NCBI GenBank assembly: GCA_023664325.1
Contig: JAMPFS010000073.1
Span: forward strand, 1 to 11,643
Length of the DNA stretch: 11,643 nucleotides
Source of the DNA: Clostridium sp.
Lineage (GTDB): Bacteria > Bacillota > Clostridia > Lachnospirales > Lachnospiraceae
Direction: 5' to 3'
The notes under the pieces were generated by a model. That model worked only from the letters and a program-made list of their open reading frames with translations. It was not told the DNA's origin and made no database searches. The position numbers and the translations under genes were made by a program. Below are positions 11,546-11,643 of this stretch, in pieces (the stretch's first letter is position 1; every line of letters starts with the position of its first letter).

Positions 11546-11643
11546 ATGCCGGACTGGAAACAAATCGCCAGCCTTATAGATTTTTGTGCGGTATATTACA
11601 CTACCCAGCTTGTGCGGTGTGCAGTCTTTTCCTTTGTGCTGAT
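11546..11643 (+). CDS. M56 (BlaR1-type) membrane metallopeptidase, N-terminus only
   Basis: I place the start at ATG 11546 because AAGGAAG (11531-11537) ends 8 nt upstream. ATG 11540, in the same frame, overlaps the BlaI stop (TGATG) but is only 2 nt from that site. About 32 residues are visible (MPDWKQIASLIDF, then a hydrophobic run VYYTTQLVRCAVFSFVL) that form the beginning of a first membrane helix. Position directly after a BlaI-type gene is the main reason for the family call; the HEXXH zinc motif would lie beyond the window. The gene is cut by the window edge. Confidence 0.75.
   Translation, partial: MPDWKQIASLIDFCAVYYTTQLVRCAVFSFVL

Overview
The window looks like an accessory stretch of a low-to-mid GC Firmicute chromosome, most likely a gut clostridium of the Lachnospiraceae type. 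The reasons are strong AAGGAGG-type ribosome binding sites, AT-rich intergenic DNA, tandem small proteins of a kind I associate with Lachnospiraceae, several toxin-antitoxin relics, and an ECF sigma/ABC exporter/BlaI-BlaR1 series. No rRNA, tRNA, CRISPR array, integrase or complete insertion sequence was seen.

Region 1 (1-2524, + strand) holds four consecutive genes for small soluble proteins of unknown function, the first cut by the window edge. Three of them share a fixed-spacing motif (S, then M seven residues later, then D three residues after that, then F/Y). Three of the four N-termini are visible and are tyrosine-rich without a Sec signal. They look like an operon of divergent relatives.

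Region 2 (2525-4730) is a rearranged island. An intact AbrB-type antitoxin/PIN toxin pair (minus strand) is followed by a chimeric relic stitched from pieces of genes 2 and 4. Next comes a RelB-type antitoxin whose PIN toxin is cut off exactly where the relic ends, and then an exact 87-bp second copy of the gene-4 end. The pieces are colinear with region 1, so this is best read as a decayed tandem duplication carrying toxin-antitoxin cassettes at its breakpoints. A third toxin-antitoxin-like pair follows: a small probable antitoxin and a truncated GNAT acetyltransferase start.

Region 3 (4731-6037) is an intact aldo/keto reductase with a C-terminal two-cluster ferredoxin-like tail, a 3' relic resembling an Rpn/PD-(D/E)XK transposase-like nuclease tail, and a good intrinsic terminator.

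Region 4 (6062-10979) is a self-contained module: an ECF-type sigma factor, a six-helix membrane protein, and an ABC exporter built as permease A, ATPase, permease B. The two permeases are clear paralogues with a large extracytoplasmic domain. A 45-bp element (40/45 identical) lies before both the sigma gene and the membrane-protein gene and is the best candidate for the promoter read by this sigma factor. The module ends in an intrinsic terminator. The layout suggests a sigma-controlled response to envelope or antimicrobial stress, but the substrate and signal cannot be read from the sequence.

Region 5 (11127-end) is a BlaI/MecI-type repressor overlapping or abutting the start of an M56 (BlaR1-type) membrane metallopeptidase, which runs off the window.
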